Positions 9,120 to 16,332 of a stretch of DNA of 40,378 nucleotides are shown in pieces. Each line of letters begins with the position of its first letter. Position 1 is the stretch's first letter. This stretch comes from JAYFRE01 sp034926235. Lineage in GTDB: Bacteria > Pseudomonadota > Alphaproteobacteria > Rhodospirillales > Magnetospirillaceae. The notes beneath the pieces were generated by a model, which worked only from the letters and a program-made list of their open reading frames with translations, did no database searches and was not told the origin of the DNA. The stretch spans positions 1 to 40,378 of the forward strand of contig JAYFRE010000046.1 in the NCBI GenBank assembly GCA_034926235.1, written 5' to 3'. The translations under genes and the position numbers were made by a program.

Positions 9120-10424
9120 TTAAAGACCGAACCGGTCGAGCAGGCTGTACATGGTCACCCCGGCGGTGATGTAAAGCCGCTGCATGAAATGGAACGGGAT
9201 CGGCTTGATCTTGGTGACGGGGAAGGGAAAATCCTGCGCGTCCCCGGTCAGATAGTCGGCGATATGCTTGCCCATGGCGGTACCGAACCCGACGCCGCGT
9301 CCGTTATAGCCGACCATGATCGTAACGCCCGGTTCGGGCTGATGGATATGAGGCAGGAAATCCCAGGTAATGGCGACGCGTCCCGCCCAATGATACTCGT
9401 ATTCCACCGGGCCGAGCTTGGGGAACAGGATCTGGGTCGCCCGGACCAGATGCTGGAAACCCTCGGTCCCCGTCGGATCGGCGAAACTGCCGCGCCCGCC
9501 CATCAGGAAACGCCCGTCACCGTCGCGGCGCATATAGGTCAAAAGACGCTGCGCCGTCGCCGCCGTCTCGCCGCCCGGCAGGATCGCCTCCGCGGCCGGA
9601 CCCGACAAGGGCTTGGTCGCCAGCATGAAGCTGTTGGCCGCCAGAATGGTCTGGGACAGATTGGGCCATAAGGGGCCGGTATAGCCGTTGGTGGCAATGA
9701 TGACGCGTTCCGCCGTCACCGTCGCGCCCTGACGGGTCGTCGCCACCCATTTGCCGCCTTGGCGCTTCAGATCGACGACTTCGGAACCGCCATGGACGGA
9801 TGCGCCCGCCGCCAGGGCCGCGCGCACCAATCCGCGCGTATAGGACCAGGGATGCAGGCAGCCGGCGCGCCCATCCAGCCACCCGCCGGCATAGGCTTGG
9901 CTGCCCGTGCGCCGGGCGACCTCGTCGGCGTTCAGCTCAAGCGCGGGGATGCCGCGCTTCTGCCATTGCCGCGCGCGCTTGTGCATCAGGGCGACGCCTT
10001 TCTCGCTATAGGCAAGCTGCATCCATCCCTTGCGTACCGGCTGGCAATCGATCTTGTGCTTGTCGATCAGGGCGAAGACGAGATCGGCCGAATCGGAGAC
10101 CGCCTTGACGATGCGTCCGCCGCGCTCCTCGCCGAACATGCGCACCAGATCGTCGGGATCGTATTTCAGCGTCGGATTGACCTGTCCGCCATTCAGACCC
10201 GACCCGCCCCAGCCCGGCTCATGCGTCTCCAGCACGCAGGCTTTGACGCCTTTTTCCCCCAGATGCAGGGCGGCGGACAGCCCGGTATAGCCGGCCCCGA
10301 CAATGATGACATCGGCCTGGCAAGAACCGTCCAGCGGCGGCGTCGGAACCGCGGGGATCGCCGTGGCTTCCCACAGGGAAGGCATCCGGGATATCGCGGG
10401 CATGGTTCGATTGGACTCACTCAT
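9120..10424 (-). CDS. FAD-dependent amine/amino-acid oxidoreductase (DadA/PuuB-like)
   Basis: The 434-residue flavoprotein belongs to the DAO family, which oxidises the C-N bond of amino acids or amines. A Rossmann FAD motif VIIVGAGYTGLSAALHL starts near residue 40 and is followed by the PuuB/OrdL-like GWGGSGLNGGQVNP segment. Late motifs are a gamma-glutamylputrescine-oxidase-like WAGRVAITWDFLPHI and VGYNGRGVGFGTAMGK. The ATG at 10424 is preceded by AGGAGT with 10-base spacing; that Shine-Dalgarno overlaps a possible upstream GTG at 10436, which argues against the longer form. It is the last gene of the ABC importer operon, 33 bp after the ATPase, so the importer probably feeds its substrate. 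The specific substrate (gamma-glutamyl amine, sarcosine-like or D-amino acid) is not determined. Confidence 0.88.
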   Translation of the reverse strand: MSESNRTMPAISRMPSLWEATAIPAVPTPPLDGSCQADVIIVGAGYTGLSAALHLGEKGVKACVLETHEPGWGGSGLNGGQVNPTLKYDPDDLVRMFGEERGGRIVKAVSDSADLVFALIDKHKIDCQPVRKGWMQLAYSEKGVALMHKRARQWQKRGIPALELNADEVARRTGSQAYAGGWLDGRAGCLHPWSYTRGLVRAALAAGASVHGGSEVVDLKRQGGKWVATTRQGATVTAERVIIATNGYTGPLWPNLSQTILAANSFMLATKPLSGPAAEAILPGGETAATAQRLLTYMRRDGDGRFLMGGRGSFADPTGTEGFQHLVRATQILFPKLGPVEYEYHWAGRVAITWDFLPHIHQPEPGVTIMVGYNGRGVGFGTAMGKHIADYLTGDAQDFPFPVTKIKPIPFHFMQRLYITAGVTMYSLLDRFGL

Positions 10425-10457
10425 GATAAGGCACACTCCTGATGGGCGGGCGATCGG

Positions 10458-11198
10458 TCACGCCCCGCCGGAAGGGGGTAGAATGCGGCGCAGGAAATCC
10501 TGGGTGCGCGCGTGGCGCGGCGCGGCCAGGACCTGGGATGGAGGCCCTTCCTCCACGATGACGCCGTCGAACAGGAAACAGACGCGGTCCGCGACCTCGC
10601 GGGCGAACCCCATTTCATGGGTGACCACGATCATGGTCATGCCTTCGGCGGCCAGGGTCCGCATGACGGCGAGCACCTCGCCGACCAGTTCGGGGTCCAG
10701 GGCCGATGTCGGCTCGTCGAACAGGATGGCTTCCGGCTTCATGGCCAGGGCGCGGGCGATCGCCACACGCTGCTGCTGACCGCCGGACAGGGAATCGGGA
10801 TAGGCGTCCTCTTTGTGCGCCAGCCCGACCTTGTCGAGCAGCGCGCGCGCTTCCTCGCGCACCTGGTGGCGCGGCTCCTTCTTGACGTAGAGCGGGCCTT
10901 CCATGACGTTCTGCAACGCGGTGCGGTGCGGAAACAGGTTGAAACGCTGGAATACCATGCCCACGGTGCAGCGCAGGGCGTGAATGCTGGGATCGGCCCG
11001 TTCGACCCGGGAACCGAAGGCGACGATGTCGCCCTCGTCATAGGTTTCGAGCCCGTTGACGCACCGCAACAGGGTCGATTTCCCCGATCCCGAGGGACCG
11101 ATCAGGCAGACGACCTCGCCGGTGTTGACCTGCAGCGACACATCCTTGAGCACGGTATGATCGCCGAAATTCTTGCGCAGCCGATGGATGGTGATCAT
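10458..11198 (-). CDS. Polar amino-acid ABC transporter, ATP-binding protein
   Basis: This 246-residue GlnQ/HisP-type ATPase powers an amino-acid importer. It carries Walker A GPSGSGKST, the Q-loop region, the signature LSGGQQQRVAIARAL, Walker B ILFDEPTSALDPE and the switch VVTHEMGFAREVADR. Its ATG overlaps the stop of the permease gene by four bases, indicating translational coupling. It is followed after 33 bp by the FAD oxidoreductase gene. Confidence 0.95.
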   Translation of the reverse strand: MITIHRLRKNFGDHTVLKDVSLQVNTGEVVCLIGPSGSGKSTLLRCVNGLETYDEGDIVAFGSRVERADPSIHALRCTVGMVFQRFNLFPHRTALQNVMEGPLYVKKEPRHQVREEARALLDKVGLAHKEDAYPDSLSGGQQQRVAIARALAMKPEAILFDEPTSALDPELVGEVLAVMRTLAAEGMTMIVVTHEMGFAREVADRVCFLFDGVIVEEGPPSQVLAAPRHARTQDFLRRILPPSGGA

Positions 11199-11887
11199 GG
11201 CTTCTTTCCGATCCCCGTGCCCAGGCGGCGTTCCAGTTTGCGCAGAACGAAGACCAGGGGCAGGCTCATGAGCAGATAGAGCAGCGCGACCAGCGTATAG
11301 ACCGTCATGTTCTGGAAGGTGGACGAGGCGATCAACTGGCCGGCGCGCGTCATCTCGGCCACCGTGATGGTCGAGACGAGCGAGGAATCCTTCAGCATCA
11401 TCACCAGGATGTTGCCGAAGGCAGGCAGCGAGATACGAAAAGCCTGGGGCAACACCACGCGGCGCATCAGCATAGGCGTCCTCATACCGATCGCCTGCGC
11501 CGCTTCGTGCTGGCCGCGATCCACCGCCTCGATCCCGGCGCGGAAATTTTCCGCGTGATAGACCGAATAGGCGATGCCCAGCCCGATCACCCCGGCCTGG
11601 AAGGCCGACAGATGGATGCCGATGTCGGGCAGCACGAAATAGATGTAGAAAAGCTGGACGATGATCGGCAGGCCGCGCACGACATTGATGAAGGCGCCGG
11701 CGGCCCAGGACAGCCAGCGCATCGACGAGACCTTTATCAGCGCCAAAGCGAGGCCGAGTGCGGCGCTGAAGGTAAAGGACAGGACGGTCACCTCTATGGT
11801 GACGACCGCGCCTTTCAGCAGGATGGGCAGGAAGGCCCGGGCATCCGCGACGAATGCCGCGAGAGAAGCGAACAGATCGGGGGTCAT
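11195..11887 (-). CDS. Polar amino-acid ABC transporter, permease (HisM/GlnP family)
   Basis: This 230-residue inner-membrane permease has about five membrane segments and the HisMQ-family features TIEVTVLSFTFSAALG near the N-terminus, FINVVRGLPIIVQLFYIYF and the EAA loop EAAQAIGMRTPMLMRRVVLPQA, which contacts the ATPase. There is only one permease gene in the operon, so it probably works as a homodimer. It starts 29 bp after the binding-protein stop and overlaps the ATPase gene by four bases. Confidence 0.95.
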   Translation of the reverse strand: MTPDLFASLAAFVADARAFLPILLKGAVVTIEVTVLSFTFSAALGLALALIKVSSMRWLSWAAGAFINVVRGLPIIVQLFYIYFVLPDIGIHLSAFQAGVIGLGIAYSVYHAENFRAGIEAVDRGQHEAAQAIGMRTPMLMRRVVLPQAFRISLPAFGNILVMMLKDSSLVSTITVAEMTRAGQLIASSTFQNMTVYTLVALLYLLMSLPLVFVLRKLERRLGTGIGKKP

Positions 11888-11916
11888 GATCGGGACCTTC
11901 CGGCGTCAGGGATGAA

Positions 11917-12681
11917 TCACAGACCCCATTTCGCGATGATGCTGTCCAGGGTTCCGTCGGCTTTGATCGCCGCGATGCCCTTGTTCAGCTTCTCCTGCAT
12001 CGCCCGGTCGTCCTTGCGGGTGATCAGGCAGACCTCGCCGACATTGACCGGCTGGAAGGACGGCGAAAGCTTCACCCCCTTGAAGGTGCCCTGCTTGATC
12101 TGATAGGCGACGATCGGCTGGTCGCCGACGCCGGCCTTGATGCGGCCCAGTGACAGATCGCGCACCATGTCGCCGATCGAATCATAGGACCGGACTTCCT
12201 TGAAGATGCCCATCTTGGTCATGATGTCGATGAAGACCGTGCCGACCTGCGCACCGACGATCTCGCCTTTCAGATCGTCGAGCGTGACATAGGTCCCGTT
12301 ATCGTCCGCCTTGACGATCAGACCCGCGCCATAGCGGTAGACCGGGTCCGAAAAGCTCACCACCTTTTCGCGTTCCGCCGTCTTCAGCATGGCGGCGGAA
12401 ATGATGTCGATCTTGCCCGAGGTGAGCGAGGGGATCAGCGCCGAGAACACGGTCTGCTGGACGCCGACCTCGAAACCGCTCTTCTGGCCGATCGCTTTGG
12501 CGATATCGACCATCACACCCTGAATCTGGTTGGTTTCGACATTCAGAAAGGTGAAGGGAATACCGGTGGTGGTCGCGCCGACATTATAGACGGGCGTCTC
12601 GGCTTGGGCGGTGGAAAAAGTTAGAATAGTGGCGCACAAAGCAGCCGCGCCGGTGCGGATGAAACGGGCAAAGCTGGACAT
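11917..12681 (-). CDS. Polar amino-acid ABC transporter, periplasmic binding protein
   Basis: This 254-residue SBP_bac_3-family protein captures the substrate in the periplasm. A Sec signal peptide (MSSFARFIRTGAAALCATIL, cleavage after AQA near residue 27) precedes the mature part. The family block MLKTAEREKVVSFSDPV has the arginine that normally holds the ligand carboxylate. The start ATG at 12681 has AGGAG nine bases upstream. A longer in-frame start at 12756 would put 25 residues before the signal peptide and is unlikely. It is the first gene of the importer/oxidase operon. The ligand is not predictable beyond a polar amino acid or derivative. Confidence 0.93.
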   Translation of the reverse strand: MSSFARFIRTGAAALCATILTFSTAQAETPVYNVGATTTGIPFTFLNVETNQIQGVMVDIAKAIGQKSGFEVGVQQTVFSALIPSLTSGKIDIISAAMLKTAEREKVVSFSDPVYRYGAGLIVKADDNGTYVTLDDLKGEIVGAQVGTVFIDIMTKMGIFKEVRSYDSIGDMVRDLSLGRIKAGVGDQPIVAYQIKQGTFKGVKLSPSFQPVNVGEVCLITRKDDRAMQEKLNKGIAAIKADGTLDSIIAKWGL

Positions 12682-12995
12682 GAATCTGTCTCCTCTCCGT
12701 AAGAACAAGCGGAGAAGAGAGCAATGCCCGTGCCAAAGACACAGGCGTTTCTTCATAGTCTAGGAGGGTTCCATAGTGGTCAGGTAACCGTTTGGATTAT
12801 CGATGTATAAGCTAGCGTTATATCGATTCCGCCCGGCGGCGGCGGGGCCTCATTCTGCCTCGCGCCCATAAATGACCATTAAATATGCAATCGATCCAAT
12901 ACGCCTGGTTTATGATTATAAAATAGGCATTCTTTAGTCCCGGCCTTGAGCAAAAGCGCCGCTTCCCTGGCCCGCCGCCGCTCAAAAGATGGGCG
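12682..12995. other. Intergenic region upstream of the ABC importer operon, with a near-palindrome
   Basis: This 314-bp stretch has no convincing gene. It holds the leader and presumed promoter of the minus-strand importer operon. ATCGAT repeats at 12799-12804 and 12822-12827 flank a near-symmetrical AT-rich core containing GCTAGC, which could be an operator. A TATAAT-like element reads on the minus strand at 12916-12921, but no good -35 is visible. No regulator gene adjoins it. Confidence 0.5.
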
Positions 12996-13355
12996 TTAGA
13001 ACAGTTTCGAGCCGATTTTCGCCGGGGCCGCCGGGGTGATGAAGGTCGCTTCCCCGCTGTCCGCTTTCGGGTATTGCACCCCCAGCAGCAGGAATTCGGA
13101 CAAGACCCCGCCTACCGGCCGGGTGGGGAAATTCAGAACCCCCATCACCAATTGCCCCATCAGCTCATCGGGCGGATGACGGGTGAAGCGCCCGACCGTC
13201 GTCTTCACGCCGAAGCGGCCGAAATCGACCGCGATCTTGTAAGCCGGGCGGGGCGCATCCGGCGCGGGTTCGACCGCGATCACCCGGCCCAGCCGGATAT
13301 CCAGCCTGTCGAAGGTTTCCTCTTTGGACACAATCTCCTTGATATCCGTGCTCAT
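12996..13355 (-). CDS. CsaA-like tRNA-binding (OB-fold) protein
   Basis: The 119-residue product is a stand-alone tRNA-binding OB-fold domain like CsaA/YgjH, related to the C-terminal domain of methionyl-tRNA synthetase. Recognisable parts are FDRLDIRLGRVIAVEPAPDA, PAYKIAVDFG and VMGVLNFP. B. subtilis CsaA has reported chaperone-like and tRNA-binding activity. The ATG at 13355 is preceded by AGGGGAGA; an in-frame start further upstream (13475) would run through the end of the preceding gene. It lies 31 bp after the YmdB-type gene, so it is probably the last gene of the 5-FCL operon. Confidence 0.87.
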   Translation of the reverse strand: MSTDIKEIVSKEETFDRLDIRLGRVIAVEPAPDAPRPAYKIAVDFGRFGVKTTVGRFTRHPPDELMGQLVMGVLNFPTRPVGGVLSEFLLLGVQYPKADSGEATFITPAAPAKIGSKLF

Positions 13356-13386
13356 GCCGTCTCCCCTCATCCGCGGCTCGGGCGGT

Positions 13387-14202
13387 TTAGCCCGGAAAAA
13401 CGGTCGGAGCCAGGGCCCCGCCCATCCGCACCGGCTCGGCCCGGACAGCCAGCCCGGTACGGTCGTCGGTTTCAACGAACAGCCCGCACAACGTGCCCTC
13501 GCCCTCGGCCGGCGACAGGCGCTCGCCCGGTATCTTACGGACGAAACGCGCCACCGCCGTGTCCTTCTTCATGCCGATAACCGAATCGTAATCGCCGCAC
13601 ATGCCCGCATCGCTTTGATAGGCGGTGCCGCCCGGCATGATCCGCACATCGGCGGTCGGGACATGGCTGTGGCTGCCGACCACCAGCGACGCCCGCCCAT
13701 CCGCGACATGCCCCAACGCCATTTTCTCGCTGGTCGCTTCAGCATGGACGTCGATCAGAATCGCCTGCACCGACGCCGCCAGCGGGTGACGGACAAGCTC
13801 GGCCTCCATCTGGCGGAAAGGATCGTCCAGCGGGTCCATGAACAACCGCCCCATCACCTGGACCACCATGATCTTGCGCCCCTGGCCGGCGGCGTAGATA
13901 CCTGCCCCGCGCCCCGGCGTACCGGCGGGATAATTGAGCGGACGGATCAGGCGCGGTTCGGAATCGATATAGGACAGAATCTCGCGCTGGTCCCAGCTAT
14001 GGTTGCCCAGCGTGATCACATCCGCTCCGGCGTCGAACAATTCGTCGCACATCTTGCCGGTGATGCCGAAGCCATGGGCGGCGTTCTCGCCATTGACGAC
14101 GACGAAATCGAGCGCCAGCCTTTGCCTCAGATCGGGTAGGCGGGACAGCACCGCGTCGCGCCCCGACCGCCCGACGACATCGCCGCAATAAAAAATCCTC
14201 AT
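13387..14202 (-). CDS. YmdB-type metallophosphoesterase (TIGR00282 family)
   Basis: The 271-residue protein matches the YmdB/TIGR00282 calcineurin-like phosphoesterases. Its motifs are IFYCGDVVGRSGR at the N-terminus, VVNGENAAHGFGIT, ITLGNHSWDQRE and late VVGSHSHVPTAD, which supply the Asp, Asn and His ligands of a di-metal site. B. subtilis YmdB hydrolyses 2',3'- and 3',5'-cyclic nucleotides and affects biofilm and sporulation decisions; that function is carried over by family only. Its start overlaps the 5-FCL stop by four bases. Confidence 0.92.
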   Translation of the reverse strand: MRIFYCGDVVGRSGRDAVLSRLPDLRQRLALDFVVVNGENAAHGFGITGKMCDELFDAGADVITLGNHSWDQREILSYIDSEPRLIRPLNYPAGTPGRGAGIYAAGQGRKIMVVQVMGRLFMDPLDDPFRQMEAELVRHPLAASVQAILIDVHAEATSEKMALGHVADGRASLVVGSHSHVPTADVRIMPGGTAYQSDAGMCGDYDSVIGMKKDTAVARFVRKIPGERLSPAEGEGTLCGLFVETDDRTGLAVRAEPVRMGGALAPTVFPG

Positions 14203-14777
14203 CGCGCCATCCTTTCAACACCCTCCTCGGTGACCACCCAATCCAGGGCCTGATCGCCCACATCCACCGGCACCCGTTCGACCCGCTGCGCCGCGAAAGC
14301 CAGCCCGACGGCCAGAACGGGACGATGCGCGCGCAATTTTTCCAGCGTGCGGTCGTAATAACCGCCGCCATATCCCAGCCGGCTGCCCTGGCCATCGAAG
14401 CCCAGAAGCGGGGTCAGGATCACGTCCGGCTCGACCGGATCAGCGCCGGAACCGGGCTGGCGGGTGCCGTGCGGTCCCGCTTCCAGCGGCGCGCCGACGC
14501 TCCAGCGGCGGAAAATCAGCGGTTGGGCGCGGGCAATCACCACCGGCAGCGCCAGAACATGCCCCGCTTTCTCCAACGCCGTCATCAAAGGAAGGGTATC
14601 GATCTCGTCGCCGATCGGCCAGAAACCGGCGACGACGCCACCAGCGGGAATCACGGCCTGCCCAAAGGCGGCGGCCAGACGCTCTCCAGCCGCCGGCCCC
14701 AGACGCAGCCGGGCTTCCCGGCGCGCATCGGCGCAAAGGCGGCGTAGGGCTGTCTTGTCGGACAAGGCATCGCTCAT
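14199..14777 (-). CDS. 5-formyltetrahydrofolate cyclo-ligase
   Basis: This enzyme converts 5-formyl-THF to 5,10-methenyl-THF with ATP. The 192-residue product has the family motifs VVAGFWPIGDEIDT, PDVILTPLLGFDGQGSRLGYGGGYYDRTL and VGLAFAAQ. The ATG at 14777 is chosen because a longer start at 14855 would fall inside the 6S RNA gene; no strong Shine-Dalgarno is visible. It lies about 60 bp downstream of 6S RNA, the linkage well known in proteobacteria (ssrS-ygfA), and is probably made by read-through from the 6S promoter. Confidence 0.93.
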   Translation of the reverse strand: MSDALSDKTALRRLCADARREARLRLGPAAGERLAAAFGQAVIPAGGVVAGFWPIGDEIDTLPLMTALEKAGHVLALPVVIARAQPLIFRRWSVGAPLEAGPHGTRQPGSGADPVEPDVILTPLLGFDGQGSRLGYGGGYYDRTLEKLRAHRPVLAVGLAFAAQRVERVPVDVGDQALDWVVTEEGVERMAR

Positions 14778-14835
14778 CGCTGCGCCGTGCGAACCGTTCG
14801 CCCCGAAACTCTGTCTGGATGGAAGGATCGTCGAA

Positions 14836-15006
14836 AATGTGGAGTGGAGCCGCATCGGCCGTTGGTCAACGATTCCTCCGTGACCTGCCTATGCAGGTGG
14901 GGACCATGTATCGGGACCACGATCCCGACAGGGACAGCCCCCTGGAGTATGTATATTGGCCCCGGGGACAAAAGCGGACCTGACGCACCGCGCCGCCCCA
15001 CTCCAC
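14836..15006 (-). ncRNA. ssrS: 6S RNA
   Basis: On the minus strand this segment can fold into one long rod, as 6S RNA does. The ends pair perfectly over 9 bp (14998-15006 with 14839-14847, GTGGAGTGG/CCACTCCAC). Further pairing surrounds an open central bubble and a terminal stem (GTCGGGATCGTGGTCCCGAT region). At about 170 nt the size is right. Upstream is an excellent sigma-70 promoter and downstream is the 5-FCL gene, its usual partner. 6S RNA mimics an open promoter and sequesters sigma-70 RNA polymerase in stationary phase. Identification rests on structure, size and synteny; the 3' end is approximate. Confidence 0.88.
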
Positions 15007-15011
15007 TTTCT

Positions 15012-15040
15012 AATATAAGCGATAGCGTCGTCATTTGCAA
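15012..15040 (-). promoter_or_regulatory. Sigma-70 promoter of 6S RNA
   Basis: Reading on the minus strand, a -35 TTGCAA (15035-15040) and a -10 TATATT (15012-15017) are separated by exactly 17 bases. The predicted start is at about 15005-15006, which coincides with the first base of the closing stem of 6S RNA. Confidence 0.8.
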
Positions 15041-15179
15041 GAGGATCAGATCAGCAAGGTGTCGATACAAATAAGCATGAAATAAAAATAATTACTTTCA
15101 TTCTTTATATATTCATTACGATTTTTAGACTTAAAACAAACACACCTATCCAGGCTAAAATGTCCCCTTATATTTTTAT

Positions 15180-15596
15180 TTACTCTTGAGCGAACATTGC
15201 CATGACCTCGGCTTCGGTCATCATTCCGGTATGATCTGCGAAACTGTAATAGTCTGGTTTTCGATCGATAAATATCTGGTGGGTGAAGGTGATCCCTTCT
15301 ACCGCGTCGAACAGCCCCACCGGCATGTAATAATGAGCCCGGTCCTTGGTGCGATAGAACAGATGGCTGCCGCAATGACGGCAGAATCCCCGCTCCGCCC
15401 CGTCGGAAGACGCGTAAAGCGTTATATGCTCCTCGCCGGTGAAGACCGGCGTCGCCTCCAGCGACAAAAGCGGCCCGCCGCTCCAACGGCGGCACATACC
15501 GCAATGACAAGCGCCCAAATCCCGTGACGTCGCGGCCGAGGTAAAGGATACCGCCTTGCACAGGCAAGACCCGGATGCGGAAACACCTTCAGACAT
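15180..15596 (-). CDS. GFA (glutathione-dependent formaldehyde-activating)/CENP-V family protein
   Basis: The 138-residue protein is a small zinc-binding GFA-family member. The cysteine pattern is complete: GSCLCKAVSF (residues about 10-20), GACHCGMCRRW and GFCRHCGSHLFY. Founding members were proposed to speed formaldehyde-glutathione adduct formation, but most relatives are uncharacterised. The ATG at 15596 has a GGAG site about nine bases upstream. The downstream side is an AT-rich tract (15060-15180), clearly different in base composition from the surroundings. Confidence 0.85.
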   Translation of the reverse strand: MSEGVSASGSCLCKAVSFTSAATSRDLGACHCGMCRRWSGGPLLSLEATPVFTGEEHITLYASSDGAERGFCRHCGSHLFYRTKDRAHYYMPVGLFDAVEGITFTHQIFIDRKPDYYSFADHTGMMTEAEVMAMFAQE

Positions 15597-15703
15597 TGCG
15601 CACTCTCCGTCTCGCACCGGGCAGGTCTACCCAGGCTTTCACCCCAGCCTAACCGAAACGCCCGCGCCATGGCGGGAAATCATGCAAACCCGACCGGAAC
15701 ACC

Positions 15704-15727
15704 AAAAATTACCTTGAGGTAATTTTT
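15704..15727. promoter_or_regulatory. Perfect 24-bp palindrome upstream of the Rrf2 regulator gene
   Basis: The sequence AAAAATTACCT-TG-AGGTAATTTTT is an exact inverted repeat with 11-bp arms and a 2-bp centre. It lies 5 bp upstream of a candidate -35 box and about 75 bp before the Rrf2 gene. It has the size and symmetry of an Rrf2-dimer (NsrR-type) operator, suggesting autoregulation and control of hcp. Confidence 0.7.
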
Positions 15728-15731
15728 AAAA

Positions 15732-15761
15732 TTGACCCATGGCTGAACTTTCCCCTAGAGT
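15732..15761 (+). promoter_or_regulatory. Candidate promoter for rrf2-hcp
   Basis: TTGACC (15732-15737) and TAGAGT (15756-15761) are spaced by 18 bases, with a predicted start near 15768. The position, directly beside the 24-bp palindrome, supports the call; the -10 box is imperfect. Confidence 0.5.
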
Positions 15762-15800
15762 GAGGCATCCGAAGAACGATCCAAAAGGGAATCCCGTCCC

Positions 15801-16238
15801 GTGTTCTCGCTTTCGCAATCGGTCGGCTATGGCGTTCTGGCCTTGTCCCGCATGGATCCCGAGGGAAACCGGCTGGTAATGGTCGGTGACATCGCCGCCG
15901 ACGCCAACATCCCCAAGCCCTATCTGGTGAAGATTTTGACCCGCCTTCAGGCTGCGGGCATCGTCGAGGGAAAACGCGGACAAAAAGGTGGGCTGCGCCT
16001 GACCCGTCCGGCGAAGACCATTTCCGTTTTCGATCTGGTCCAGGCCATCGACGGGCCGGAATGGAAGGATCGATGTCTTTTGGGGCTGCCCTGCTGCTCC
16101 GGCGACAATCCCTGCCCGCTTCACGACTATTGGGTCACCGTCAAACCGGAGATCGAACAGAAGCTGCGCGGCCTAAGCCTGGATCAAACCCAGGTCTTTG
16201 CCGACGCCGGCTGGAAGTTCCAGCTTCCCGCCGGCTAG
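15801..16238 (+). CDS. Rrf2-family Fe-S transcriptional regulator (NsrR-like)
   Basis: The 145-residue protein has an N-terminal winged helix (about 1-80; IPKPYLVKILTRLQAAGIV, GQKGGLRLTRP) and cysteines at 92, 98, 99 and 105. This spacing resembles the C92/C100/C106 cluster site of B. subtilis NsrR. NsrR-type proteins hold a nitric-oxide-sensitive Fe-S cluster and repress genes for NO and hydroxylamine detoxification. The start is GTG with AAGGGA ten bases upstream. It precedes hcp by 94 bp on the same strand, a classical NsrR target. IscR or another Rrf2 subgroup is possible, but the context favours a nitrosative-stress sensor. Confidence 0.88.
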   Translation: MFSLSQSVGYGVLALSRMDPEGNRLVMVGDIAADANIPKPYLVKILTRLQAAGIVEGKRGQKGGLRLTRPAKTISVFDLVQAIDGPEWKDRCLLGLPCCSGDNPCPLHDYWVTVKPEIEQKLRGLSLDQTQVFADAGWKFQLPAG

Positions 16239-16332
16239 CCCCCATCCCTTCACAATCATCCATCCGACCGACGCGCGCCCCGGCGCGCGAACGCCAGAAC
16301 TTTGTCTTTCGTCAGTCTTTGAGGAGTCACGC

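Noticed and set aside
15060..15180. AT-rich tract as a possible mobile-element remnant
   Set aside because: No inverted repeats, target duplication or transposase fragment is visible; it may simply be intergenic DNA with promoter or H-NS-like features.
15046..15567. Minus-strand open frame extending the GFA gene region into the AT-rich tract
   Set aside because: It is in a different frame from the cysteine-motif protein and its end is low-complexity Lys/Asn/Ile sequence from AT-rich intergenic DNA.
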